Source: Bufo bufo (lineage: Eukaryota > Chordata > Amphibia > Anura > Bufonidae). Taken from it: DNA of 64,000 nucleotides. The notes under the pieces were generated by a model. The model searched no databases. It had not been told where the DNA came from and saw only the letters and a list, made by a program, of their open reading frames with translations. Position numbers and translations under genes: made by a program. This document shows positions 53,601 through 63,200 of this stretch, in pieces. Every line of letters starts with the position of its first letter. The stretch's first letter is position 1. The stretch lies in assembly GCF_905171765.1 (NCBI RefSeq), contig NC_053390.1, positions 307,648,984-307,712,983 of the forward strand. Reading direction: 5' to 3'.

Positions 53601-56129
53601 AGAACCCAAGCATTAAACCAGGCACCCCCTGCTCTGAAGAGGGGAGTGTGCCTGGTTCATAGGAAAAATGACAGAAATTGATGGAAACACCACCGAAATG
53701 GTTCGGGAACAGCATGGGGAGGATGTCTGGATGCATCTTGGACTCACAGGTCGCTGCTGGGAAAGATGTTGTCCGAGTAGTACGCCACTTTTACAGACTG
53801 ACAATAATACGCACAAAACCGAAGAAGAAAAATCGATTTTAGAGGAAACATTGTTAGGAAACATTCCTTTCTGTATATTTACTTGTATGTAAAGTGCAAG
53901 TGCTGCCAAAAATTACAAGGAAGAGGCACTCCGATACAACCTGTATATCACATAAAAGAGGGCCTCATTCACATTGTGGTACAATTGTTTCAGGTAGTGG
54001 GACTCCTACACTCATAAAGCCTATGCACTAAGTGAAAGGGCTGCCAAAAATTACAAGGAAGCGGCACTCCAATACACCCTTTGTTACACATAAAGGAGGG
54101 CATCATACACAGCCTTGAAAAATTGTGATTGATGGCCTGCTGGTGACCCTCAAAAACATTAGAAGCGAGAGCCTGCTGCCCATCTGACAATCTAAAAAAA
54201 TTATGACCGAGGGCCTGCTGCCAAGCTGACCATCTAAAAAATTATGGCCGAGGGCCTACTGCCAAGCTGACCATCTAAAAAATTATGGCCGAGGGCCTAC
54301 TGCCAAGCTGACCATCTAAAAAATTATGGCCGAGGGCCTACTGCCAAGCTGACCATCTAAAAAATTATGGCCGAGGGCCTACTGCCAAGCTGACCATCTA
54401 AAAAATTATGGCCGAGGGCCTGCTGCCAAGCTGACCATCTAAAAAAAATTTGTGGATGCGCTTATCAGTTATTATGCCCCCAGCAGCACTAAATACCCAC
54501 TCTGACAAAACGCTGGCGGCAGGGCAGGCAAGCACCTCCAAGGCGTGGAGCACCAGTTCGTGCTATCTAGGGCTGCAGCTAACGATTATTTGAATAATCA
54601 ATTAGTTGTCGATAATTTCATCGAAATATCGGGAAAAAACACCAAAATGACCAAAAAAGGGGTTTATATGATTTTACTTGAAAAAATTATGTTCAAAGGC
54701 CATATTAAAACAAATTATGGATGGCACTGTTATGGGGGATCTGTGGGTGGCACTGCTATGGGGAGGGGGATCTGTGGGTGGCACTGTTATGGGAGGGGGA
54801 TCTGTGGGTGGCACTGTTATGGGGAGGGGGATCTGTGCACTGTTATGGAGGGGATTTGTGGATGGCACTGTTATGGGGAGGGGAGCTGTGGGTGGCACTG
54901 TTATGGGGAGGGGGATCTGTGGATGACACTATATAGCATCTTATGCTATATGTGTCATCCACAGATCTCCCCCATAACAGTGCCATCCACAAATCCCCTC
55001 CCCATAACAGTGCACAGATCCCCCTCCCCATAACAGTGAAGCTAGGTATCGTGGATGAGTGTGTTTCTTGTGCTCTAGCAGCAGGCACAGTTTCACTGCA
55101 CCCAGGGCCACGGCCTCTGCGTGCACCATCAGCAGCACGGCCACTTCCCCATCCCTTACTGCTCCATGTGATCACGTGATCCATGCGTGTGGGGCGCCCT
55201 GACGTCACTCTGGAGCACCCGGGGAGCCGCACGGACGGTAAGTATACTGCTCCCCGCTACACTTTACCATGGCTGTCAGGACTTTAGCGTCCTGGCAGCC
55301 ATTGTAACCACTCTGAAAAAGCTAAACGTTGGATCCGGCAATGCGCCGAAACGACGTTTAGCTTAAGGCCGGATCCGGATCAATGCCTTTCAATGGGCAT
55401 TAATTCCGGATCTGGCCTTGCGGCAAGTGTTCAGGATTTTTGGCCGGACCAAAAAGCGCAGCATCCTGAGGTATTTTCGCGGCCAAAAAACGTTCCGGTC
55501 CGGAACTGAAGACATCCTGAACGGATTTCTCTCCATTCAGAATGCATGGGGATAATCCTGATCAGGATTCTTCCGGCATAGAGCCCCGACGACGGAACTC
55601 TATGCCGGAAGAAAAGAACGCAGGTGTGAAAGAGCCCTAAACCATTCCTATTTGACTCCCTACACTGTCTGTTCCTTCTGCTGCAGCCCTCCCTAAGACT
55701 GGGGTGAACATATATAGCACCCGATGACGCGTTTCAGCCAGCCAATCACTGCAATGCCAGTAGCCGACATAACTACTCGAGCACACGCGGTATTCGGGTG
55801 AACATCACGATGCTCGAGTAAAATTTGTGTTCGGCCGGGCATGCTCGCCCAGCACTAATATATATAATATACATACACACACATACTGGTGTCATTCCGT
55901 ATGGCATTTTTTGGGATAAAAAAAACATAAAATTCGTCATTTTTTCACAAGTTTCCATCCGACCTGCTTTCAGTAAAATAAAAAGAGCACCAGAAGAAAC
56001 CACGCTCTAACCATGAAGGGGCTGCTGAGCGGACTACCCGTCACCTATGAAGTGTGGCAGTCGGCAGAGCTGGCCTAGACGCACTTCACTCTAACTAATG
56101 TACACGCTGCTCACCTGCACGGCAGCCAT
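41592..56129 (-). CDS. ngdn: Neuroguidin (ten coding exons)
   Basis: This is a Sas10/Utp3/C1D-family protein, known as an SSU-processome factor for 18S rRNA maturation in the nucleolus and as an eIF4E-binding translational repressor in neurons. Exons on the minus strand: 56129-56115, 50661-50602, 50130-50059, 45195-45058, 43935-43798, 43688-43574, 43492-43324, 43210-43057, 42167-42107 and 41611-41592. All have GT/AG borders and join in frame to 313 residues (human about 315). The N-terminal Sas10/C1D helices run from about residue 6 to 140 ('[20 protein letters not shown]', '[19 protein letters not shown]'). An acidic Ser/Asp linker follows, then '[19 protein letters not shown]', '[15 protein letters not shown]', '[13 protein letters not shown]' and a Lys-rich tail ('[15 protein letters not shown]') likely to act as a nucleolar signal. 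No break is seen. Large introns hold most of the mobile DNA. Confidence 0.97.
42107..42167 (-). CDS. ngdn: NGDN exon 9
   Basis: It encodes [20 protein letters not shown], phase 0 to 1. This is the basic tail. Confidence 0.93.
43057..43210 (-). CDS. ngdn: NGDN exon 8
   Basis: It encodes (R)[18 protein letters not shown], then '[16 protein letters not shown]' and 'EARTE', phase 2 to 0. Confidence 0.97.
43324..43492 (-). CDS. ngdn: NGDN exon 7
   Basis: It encodes '[19 protein letters not shown]', '[20 protein letters not shown]' and 'QKEDDH', phase 1 to 2. The intron before it is only 81 bp. Confidence 0.97.
43574..43688 (-). CDS. ngdn: NGDN exon 6
   Basis: It encodes the acidic Ser/Asp linker [16 protein letters not shown] and '[11 protein letters not shown]', ending in phase 1. 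The linker is somewhat shorter than in human, which accounts for most of the length difference. Confidence 0.95.
43798..43935 (-). CDS. ngdn: NGDN exon 5
   Basis: It encodes 46 residues, [10 protein letters not shown] to NPQNLLSK, phase 0 to 0, including the conserved 'KYQIDKL' and '[10 protein letters not shown]' blocks. Confidence 0.97.
44162..44605. repeat. 33-bp minisatellite in NGDN intron 4
   Basis: About 13 degenerate units of 'ctacctcatgtagactgaag' plus 'acccttttgtacc' are present. Divergence between units is high, so the array is old. Confidence 0.9.
45058..45195 (-). CDS. ngdn: NGDN exon 4
   Basis: It encodes 46 residues, [10 protein letters not shown] to RLVENRT, phase 0 to 0. 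This is the core helix pair of the Sas10/C1D domain. The donor is gtaagt. The intron to exon 3 (4.9 kb) contains a DIRS-like element. Confidence 0.97.
45494..48634 (-). mobile_element. DIRS-like element or long-TIR element in NGDN intron 3
   Basis: Inverted ends of about 100 bp: 'cacaggaggttgttcctctt' at 45525 and its complement at 48590, with 'ggacaggaaacagaggttaa' inside. At 45690-45772 parts of both outermost ends reappear in reverse and joined ('gaatctctggaaaccgaatt' then 'ttttccagctcatccctcag'). That is the layout of a DIRS internal complementary region used to copy circular intermediates. No RT, recombinase or gag frame survives, so it is non-autonomous or decayed. A 26-bp duplication (ggcaccgaagccacgaggcg) lies at 47309-47370. 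Confidence 0.6.
48116..48448. mobile_element. MITE nested in the DIRS-like element
   Basis: The ends taaggctgggttcagacctg and its complement at 48448 are inverted. The interior is built on 'gcgttttacagcgcgttc' palindromes. Confidence 0.85.
48765..49672. mobile_element. Long TTAA-type repeat, interrupted
   Basis: It begins TTAA (48765-48768) with 'ccccttctatcccaggccag' and resumes at 49145 with 'gggcacatggcagg', which matches the interior of the 26354 element ('gggcacatggcagggcg', 27340). The interruption at 48927 is the next feature. Its end near 49672 is not sharply defined. Confidence 0.55.
48927..49953. mobile_element. 'gacctatcc' family TTAA MITE, two separated parts
   Basis: The left part (TTAA 48927-48930, 'aggggttctgcag', then 'gatctatcctctggatagatc') runs to about 49140. 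A right part with 'tatcctgtggatagg' and 'gaatacccctttcag' runs from about 49700 to 49953. It is unclear whether they are one element or two. Confidence 0.5.
50059..50130 (-). CDS. ngdn: NGDN exon 3
   Basis: It encodes 24 residues from [11 protein letters not shown] to NGVYPTEK, phase 0 to 0. The donor is gtgagg; the 'YPTEK|GLSFLE' junction is as in mammals. Confidence 0.96.
50602..50661 (-). CDS. ngdn: NGDN exon 2
   Basis: It encodes [20 protein letters not shown], phase 0 to 0. The acceptor is ttgctgtag and the donor gtaggt. Confidence 0.95.
50752..51146. mobile_element. Foldback TTAA-type MITE in NGDN intron 1
   Basis: Arms of about 120 bp ('gcgtcctcttcagggtttgcc' and its complement) lie within 'gatcagctgtatgaag' blocks. 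The right end is TTAA at 51143-51146 after the 'gacctatcttgagaataggtc' palindrome. A fragment of the same family follows at 51310-51400. Confidence 0.75.
51921..53499 (-). mobile_element. Complete Tc1-like transposon, 1579 bp
   Basis: The TIRs begin CACTGCTCAAAAAAATAAAG and are identical for 27 bp at both ends. They are flanked by TA (51919-51920 and 53500-53501). One uninterrupted transposase gene fills the middle. It lies in NGDN intron 1, same strand as NGDN. Confidence 0.95.
52179..53204 (-). CDS. Tc1-like transposase, intact DD34E
   Basis: The enzyme cuts and pastes the element at TA sites. There are 341 residues from the Met at 53204 ([17 protein letters not shown]), the usual start for this family; the frame stays open 15 codons upstream to 53249, but that part is leader. 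Two helix-turn-helix units (about 8-45 and 65-110) flank a basic GRPR-like hook ('GGGRRRAT', 55-62). The catalytic acids are Asp152 (LFTDESRFT), Asp243 ([11 protein letters not shown]) and Glu278 ([11 protein letters not shown]), 34 residues apart between the last two, as in Tc1. There is a Gly-rich 'VMVWGGIS' strand at 191-198. No stop, frameshift or lost catalytic residue is present. A + strand frame over the same region (52474-52908) is only its shadow. Confidence 0.95.
   Translation of the reverse strand: MRRSLQPTQVAQVVQLIQDGTSMRAVARRFAVSVSVVSRALRCYQETGQYIRRCGGGRRRATTQQQDRYLRLCARRNRRSTARGLQNDLQQATNVHVSAQTVRNRLHEGDMRARRPQVGVVLTAQHRAGRLAFARKHQDWQIRHWRPVLFTDESRFTLSTCDRRDRVLRRRGERSAACNILQHDRFGIGSVMVWGGISLEGRTALHVLARGSLTAIRYRDEILRPLVRPYAGAVGPGLLLMQDNARPHVAGVCQHFLQDEGIDAMDWPARSPDLNPIEHIWDITSRSIHQRHVAPQTVQELADALVQVWEEIPQETVRHLIRSMHRRCREVIQARRGHTHY
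54119..54445. repeat. 41-bp minisatellite
   Basis: Six near-identical 41-bp units (attatggccgagggcctact then gccaagctgaccatctaaaaa) run from 54200, with two degenerate units before them. They begin right after the hAT transposase remnant and were probably amplified from its 3' coding end. Confidence 0.93.
54446..54562 (-). pseudogene. hAT transposase C-terminal (dimerisation) remnant
   Basis: The minus strand reads [20 protein letters not shown] then [20 protein letters not shown]. This is the conserved C-terminal block of hAT transposases ('P-A-S-S-x-x-S-E-R-x-F-S-x-A-G'), with Trp in place of the usual Arg in 'SER'. It is needed for dimerisation and catalysis. Only this fragment is preserved; the rest of the transposase is missing or unreadable, and the frame enters the 41-bp array at its 3' side. 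It supports the hAT call for the surrounding element. Confidence 0.85.
54569..54711. mobile_element. Start of a hAT-Ac-like MITE ('tagggctgcagctaacgatta')
   Basis: The terminus tagggctgcagctaacgatt, followed by 'gattatttgaataatcaatt', is a common vertebrate non-autonomous hAT end. The right end is not found; the sequence passes into the minisatellite palindrome. Confidence 0.6.
54712..55040. repeat. Palindromic minisatellite (same unit as 20757-21003)
   Basis: Seven or so units of 'gatctgtggatggcactgttatgggg' in + orientation (54712-54935) are followed, after 'atagcatcttatgctat', by three or four in the reverse orientation (54950-55040). Open frames on both strands arise from the period. Confidence 0.9.
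55312..55640. mobile_element. MITE, right end preserved
   Basis: It ends 'cgcaggtgtgaaagagcccta' and is filled with 'ggatccgg' and 'ttccggcatagag' palindromes. The matching left end is missing. Confidence 0.65.
56115..56129 (-). CDS. ngdn: NGDN coding exon 1 (MAAVQ)
   Basis: ATGGCTGCCGTGCAG followed by GTGAGC encodes five residues and ends in phase 0. The ATG lies just inside a GC-rich promoter palindrome. Intron 1 is 5.45 kb and contains a Tc1 and a hAT element. Confidence 0.9.
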
Positions 56130-56530
56130 GTCTCCACATTCCAGTCCTCCGTACAGTAAGTCACATGGCGAGTTTGGGATCGAGGCCTGCAATGTCACGT
56201 GACCCTGTGCCGTCAAAAGGTCCTTACGGTGCATGGAGTTTAGGCACTATGCGCCGTAAGGACCTTGTGACGCTAAAGGGTCACGTGACATTGCAGGCCT
56301 CGAACCCAAACTTACCGTGCGACTCCCCGTAAACATCATAATTGGGATTAGTTATTATTCTTTTTTATATCACTTATTATTATTACCAAAGCGCATGCGA
56401 TGTAGCTATTACCCCGCTGCTACATCCCGCCTCGGCTGCTTTAAACCCACGTGACTGTGACATGTCACGTGGCTCTGTGACGTCAGAACATCCTTTACTG
56501 TGCGCGGAGTTTAGACACAACCGTAAAAAC
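56130..56530 (-). promoter_or_regulatory. NGDN 5' flank: foldback with CACGTG boxes and a CRE
   Basis: Arms of about 80 bp (56161-56243 and 56249-56328) pair almost fully, with 'tcgaggcctgcaatgtcacg' in each. A third, diverged copy lies at 56440-56530. CACGTG occurs at 56196, 56282, 56448 and 56466, and the full CRE TGACGTCA at 56478-56485. No TATA box is seen. E-box/USF/TFE sites and CRE are typical of TATA-less housekeeping promoters; activity is inferred from position only. Confidence 0.5.
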
Positions 56531-56744
56531 CCCAGGTGCTAATAAATAGTAGAAGAGCAGACAGAACAGTGGGGCTTTATAATATAAAGCGGGTGTGTAA
56601 TGGTCACATTCACGTGGTGCTGAGTACAGCATACCTAGCGGGTGTGGATGCCCCTTTCTTTTTCCTCAGACGTGTTACTTGGGCGCCCTCTGCTGGGCAA
56701 TACTATGTAATTATTGCAAGCCAAAATGTGGGTTGGTAAAAGGG

Positions 56745-57007
56745 CTCCTGCAGCATACGGCCATTGCCGTATTTGCGGATACCAGCCGTGTGTGTTCCGC
56801 TTTTTACAGAACATAATACAACAGTCCTATCCTTCTTCGCAAAACTGACAAGAATAGGACATGTTCTGGTTTTTTTTCGGGGCTGCGGAAGGGCTATACG
56901 GATGTGGACAGCATGCAGTGTGCTGTCAGCATCTTTCACGGCCCCATTGAAATGAATGGGCTTGTATCTGACCCGCACTAAAACCACGGTTGTGTGGATG
57001 AGCCCTA
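56745..57007. mobile_element. MITE with 'agggctc' ends
   Basis: The left 'aagggctcctgcagcatacgg' and the right 'ccacggttgtgtggatgagcccta' are inverted at their ends. The interior has 'aataggacatgttctg' and 'ttgaaatgaatgggc', phrases shared with the MITE at 34889. Confidence 0.7.
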
Positions 57008-57240
57008 AAATGAAGATCTCGATCTTTTTCCCCAAATTTAAGGACGATTTTTGCTATCCATGGTAAAGAGATACAAAAAAAACATTTTTTAACATGGCGA
57101 CACTACATTCACAGCCACTCGCTAACCCCTTCCGGATGCTGCAGGTTTTGGAAATTATGCTTTCACTTTTTACTGTTTTCCAAGGGCTTTAACCCCTTAA
57201 TTTTTTGTCTCTCCCTTCTCATAGTTTATTTATTTTATGC

Positions 57241-60200
57241 ACTTATATAGCGCTACTATATTCCACAGCACTTTACAGACATTAGCATCCACTTATATAG
57301 CGCTACTATATTCCACAGCACTTTACAGACATTAGCATCCACTTATATAGCGCTACTATATTCCACAGCACTTTACAGACATTAGCATCCACTTATATAG
57401 CGCTACTATATTCTGCAGCACTTTACAGACATTAGCATCCACTTATATAGCGCTACTATATTCCACAGTGCTTTACAGACATTAGCATCCACTTATATAG
57501 CGCTACTATATTCCACAGCGCTTTACAGACATTAGCATCCACTTATATAGCGCTACTATATTCCACAGCGCTTTACAGACATTAGCATCCACTTATATAG
57601 CGCTACTATATTCCACAGCGCTTTACAGACATTAGCATCCACTTATATAGCGCTACTATATTCCACAGCGCTTTACAGACATTAGCATCCACTTATATAG
57701 CGCTACTATATTCCACAGCACTTTACAGACATTAGCATCCACTTATATAGCGCTACTATATTCCACAGCACTTTACAGACATTAGCATCCACTTATATAG
57801 CGCTACTATATTCCACAGCACTTTACAGACATTAACATCCACTTATATAGCGCTACTATATTCTGCAGCACTTTACAGACATTACCATCCACTTATATAG
57901 CGCTACTATATTCCACAGTGCTTTACAGACATTAGCATCCACTTATATAGCGCTACTATATTCCACAGCGCTTTACAGACATTAGCATCCACTTATATAG
58001 CGCTACTATATTCCACAGCGCTTTACAGACATTAGCATCCACTTATATAGCGCTACTATATTCCACAGCGCTTTACAGACATTAGTATCCACTTATATAG
58101 CGCTACTATATTCCACAGCGCTTTACAGACATTAGCATCCACTTATATAGCGCTACTATATTCCACAGCACTTTACAGACATTAGCATCCACTTATATAG
58201 CGCTACTATATTCCACAGCACTTTACAGACATTAGCATCCACTTATATAGTGCTACTATATTCCACAGCGCTTTACAGACATTAGCATCCACTTATATAG
58301 CGCTACTATATTCCACAGCACTTTACAGACATTAGCATCCACTTATATAGCGCTACTATATTCCGCAGCACTTTACAGACATTAGCATCCACTTATATAG
58401 CGCTACTATATTCCACAGCACTTTACAGACATTAGCATCCACTTATATAGCGCTACTATATTCCACAGCCCTTTACAGACATTAGCATCCACTTATATAG
58501 CGCTACTATATTCCACAGCACTTTACAGACATTAGCATCCACTTATATAGCGCTACTATATACCACAGCGCTTTACAGACATTAGCATCCACTTATATAG
58601 CGCTACTATATTCCACAGCACTTTACAGACATTAGCATCCACTTATATAGCGCTACTATATTCCGCAGCACTTTACAGACATTAGCATCCACTTATATAG
58701 CGCTGCTATATTCCACAGCGCTTTACAGACATTAGCATCCACTTATATAGCGTTACTATATTCCACAGCACTTTACAGACATTAGCATCCACTTATATAG
58801 CGCTACTATATTCCACAGCCCTTTACAGACATTAGCATCCACTTATATAGCGCTACTATATTCCACAGCACTTTACAGACATTAGCATCCACTTATATAG
58901 CGCTACTATATTCCACAGCACTTTACAGACATTAGCATCCACTTATATAGCGCTACTATATTCCACAGCACTTTACAGACATTAGCATCCACTTATATAG
59001 CGCTACTATATTCCGCAGCACTTTACAGACATTAGCATCCACTTATATAGCGCTACTATATACCACAGCGCTTTACAGACATTAGCATCCACTTATATAG
59101 CGCTACTATATTCCACAGCACTTTACAGACATTAGCATCCACTTATATAGCACTACTATATTCCACAGCGCTTTACAGACATTAGCATCCACTTATATAG
59201 CGCTACTATATTCCACAGCACTTTACAGACATTAGCATCCACTTATATAGCGCTACTATATTCCACAGCGCTTTACAGACATTAGCATCCACTTATATAG
59301 CGCTACTATATTCCACAGCGCTTTACAGACATTAGCATCCACTTATATAGCGCTACTATATTCCACAGCGCTTTACAGACATTAGCATCCACTTATATAG
59401 CGCTACTATATTCCACAGCGCTTTACAGACATTAGCATCCACTTATATAGCGCTACTATATTCCACAGCACTTTACAGACATTAGCATCCACTTATATAG
59501 CGCTACTATATTCCACAGCACTTTACAGACATTAGCATCCACTTATATAGCGCTACTATATTCCACAGCACTTTACAGACATTAGCATCCACTTATATAG
59601 CGCTACTATATTCCACAGCACTTTACAGACATTAGCATCCACTTATATAGCGCTACTATATTCCACAGCACTTTACAGACATTAGCATCCACTTATATAG
59701 CTCTACTATATTCCACAGCGCTTTACAGACATTAGCATCCACTTATATAGCGCTACTATATTCCACAGCACTTTACAGACATTAGCATCCACTTATATAG
59801 CGCTACTATATTCCACAGCACTTTACAGACATTAGCATCCACTTATATAGCACTACTATATTCCACAGCCCTTTACAGACATTAGCATCCACTTATATAG
59901 CGCTACTATATTCCACAGCCCTTTACAGACATTAGCATCCACTTATATAGCGCTACTATATTCCACAGCGCTTTACAGACATTAGCATCCACTTATATAG
60001 CACTACTATATTCCACAGCGCTTTACAGACATTAGTATCTACTTATATAGCGCTACTATATTCCACAGCACTTTACAGACATTAGCATCCACTTATATAG
60101 CGCTACTATATTCCACAGCACTTTACAGACATTAGCATCCACTTATATAGCGCTACTATATTCCACAGCGCTTTACAGACATTAGCATCCACTTATATAG

Positions 60201-63200
60201 CGCTACTATATTCCACAGCGCTTTACAGACATTAGCATCCACTTATATAGCGCTACTATATTCCACAGCCCTTTACAGACATTAGCATCCACTTATATAG
60301 CGCTACTATATTCCACAGCGCTTTACAGACATTAGCATCCACTTATATAGCGCTACTATATTCCACAGCACTTTACAGACATTAGCATCCACTTATATAG
60401 CGCTACTATATTCCGCAGCACTTTACAGACATTAGCATCCACTTATATAGCGCTACTATATTCCGCAGCACTTTACAGACATTAGCATCCACTTATATAG
60501 CGCTACTATATTCCGCTGCACTTTACAGACATTAGCATCCACTCATATAGCGCTACTATATTCCACAGCACTTTACAGACATTAGCATCCACTTATATAG
60601 CGCTAATATATTCCACAGCACTTTACAGACATTAGCATCCACTTATATAGCGCTACTATATACCACAGCCCTTTACAGACATTAGCATCCACTTATATAG
60701 TGCTACTATATTCCACAGCGCTTTACAGACATTAGCATCCACTTATATAGAGCTACTATATACCACAGCCCTTTACAGACATTAGCATTCACTTATATAG
60801 CGCTACTATATTCCACAGCACTTTACAGACATTAGCATCCACTTATATAGCGCTACTATATTCCGCAGCACTTTACAGACATTAGCATCCACTTATATAG
60901 CGCTACTATATTCCACAGCACTTTACAGACATTAGCATCCACTTATATAGCGCTACTATATTCCACAGCACTTTACAGACATTAGCATCCACTTATATAG
61001 CGCTACTATATTCCACAGCCCTTTACAGACATTAGCATCCACTTATATAGCGCTACTATATTCCACAGCCCTTTACAGACATTAGCATCCACTTATATAG
61101 CACTACTATATTCCACAGCCCTTTACAGACATTAGCATCCACTTATATAGCGCTACTATATTCCACAGCGCTTTACAGACATTAGCATCCACTTATATAG
61201 CGTTACTATATTCCACAGCACTTTACAGACATTAGCATCCACTTATATAGCGCTACTATATACCACAGCACTTTACAGACATTAGCATCCACTTATATAG
61301 CGCTACTATATTCCGCAGCACTTTACAGACATTAGCATCCACTTATATAGCGCTGCTATATTCCACAGCGCTTTACAGACATTAGCATCCACTTATATAG
61401 CGTTACTATATTCCACAGCACTTTACAGACATTAGCATCCACTTATATAGCGCTACTATATTCCACAGCACTTTACAGACATTAGCATCCACTTATATAG
61501 CGCTACTATATTCCACAGCACTTTACAGACATTAGCATCCACTTATATAGCGCTACTATATTCCGCAGCACTTTACAGACATTAGCATCCACTTATATAG
61601 CGCTACTATATTCCACAGCACTTTACAGACATTAGCATCCACTTATATAGCGCTACTATATTCCACAGCACTTTACAGACATTAGCATCCACTTATATAG
61701 CGCTACTATATTCCACAGCACTTTACAGACATTAGCATCCACTTATATAGCGCTACTATATTCCGCAGCACTTTACAGACATTAGCATCCACTTATATAG
61801 CGCTACTATATACCACAGCGCTTTACAGACATTAGCATCCACTTATATAGCGCTACTATATTCCACAGCACTTTACAGACATTAGCATCCACTTATATAG
61901 CACTACTATATTCCACAGCGCTTTACAGACATTAGCATCCACTTATATAGCGCTACTATATTCCACAGCACTTTACAGACATTAGCATCCACTTATATAG
62001 CACTACTATATTCCACAGCACTTTACAGACATTAGCATCCACTTATATAGTGCTACTATATTCCACAGTGCTTTACAGACATTAGCATCCACTTATATAG
62101 CGCTACTATATTCCGCAGCACTTTACAGACATTAGCATCCACTTATATAGCGCTACTATATTCCACAGCCCTTTACAGACATTAGCATCCACTTATATAG
62201 CGCTACTATATTCCACAGTGCTTTACAGACATTTGCATCCACTTATATAGCGCTACTATATTCCACAGCACTTTACAGACATTAGCATCCACTTATATAG
62301 CGCTACTATATTCCACAGCACTTTACAGACATTAGCATCCACTTATATAGCGCTACTATATTCCACAGCGCTTTACAGACATTAGCATCCACTTATATAG
62401 CGCTACTATATTCCACAGCGCTTTACAGACATTAGCATCCACTTATATAGCGCTACTATATTCCACAGCCCTTTACAGACATTAGCATCCACTTATATAG
62501 CGCTACTATATTCCACAGCACTTTACAGACATTAGCATCCACTTATATAGCGCTACTATATTCCACAGCACTTTACAGACATTAGCATCCACTTATATAG
62601 CGCTACTATATACCACAGCACTTTACAGACATTAGCATCCACTTATATAGCGCTACTATATTCCGCAGCACTTTACAGACATTAGCATCCACTTATATAG
62701 CACTACTATATTCCACAGCGCTTTACAGACATTAGCATCCACTTATATAGCGCTACTATATTCCACAGCGCTTTACAGACATTAGCATCCACTTATATAG
62801 CGCTACTATATTCCACAGCCCTTTACAGACATTAGCATCCACTTATATAGCGCTACTATATTCCACAGCCCTTTACAGACATTAGCATCCACTTATATAG
62901 CGCTACTATATTCCACAGCACTTTACAGACATTAGCATCCACTTATATAGCGCTACTATATTCCACAGCACTTTACAGACATTAGCATCCACTTATATAG
63001 CGCTACTATATTCCGCAGCACTTTACAGACATTAGCATCCACTTATATAGCGCTACTATATTCCGCAGCACTTTACAGACATTAGCATCCACTTATATAG
63101 CGCTACTATATTCCACAGCACTTTACAGACATTAGCATCCACGTATATAGCGCTACTATATTCCACAGCCCTTTACAGACATTAGCATTCACTTATATAG

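Larger units (their letters stand above)
53509..55860 (-). mobile_element. hAT-type element (decayed), with nested repeats
   Basis: The left end 'tagtgttggtccaacacc' and the reverse of the right end 'tagtgctgggcgagcatgc' are inverted, and both are followed by 'gctcgagta' blocks ('agtgctcgagtacaac', 'gatgctcgagtaaaat'). The flanks are TA-rich, so the 8-bp duplication cannot be read. A transposase remnant is at 54446-54560. The right half also carries other repeats, and 55060-55300 contains a 'gtccatggctgtcagg'-like stretch without a gene. Confidence 0.7.

Noticed and set aside
54545..55232. Several open frames rich in Gly-Trp-His-Cys-Tyr or Pro-Thr-Asp
   Set aside because: They are translations of the palindromic minisatellite; the repeat period is a multiple that keeps frames open.
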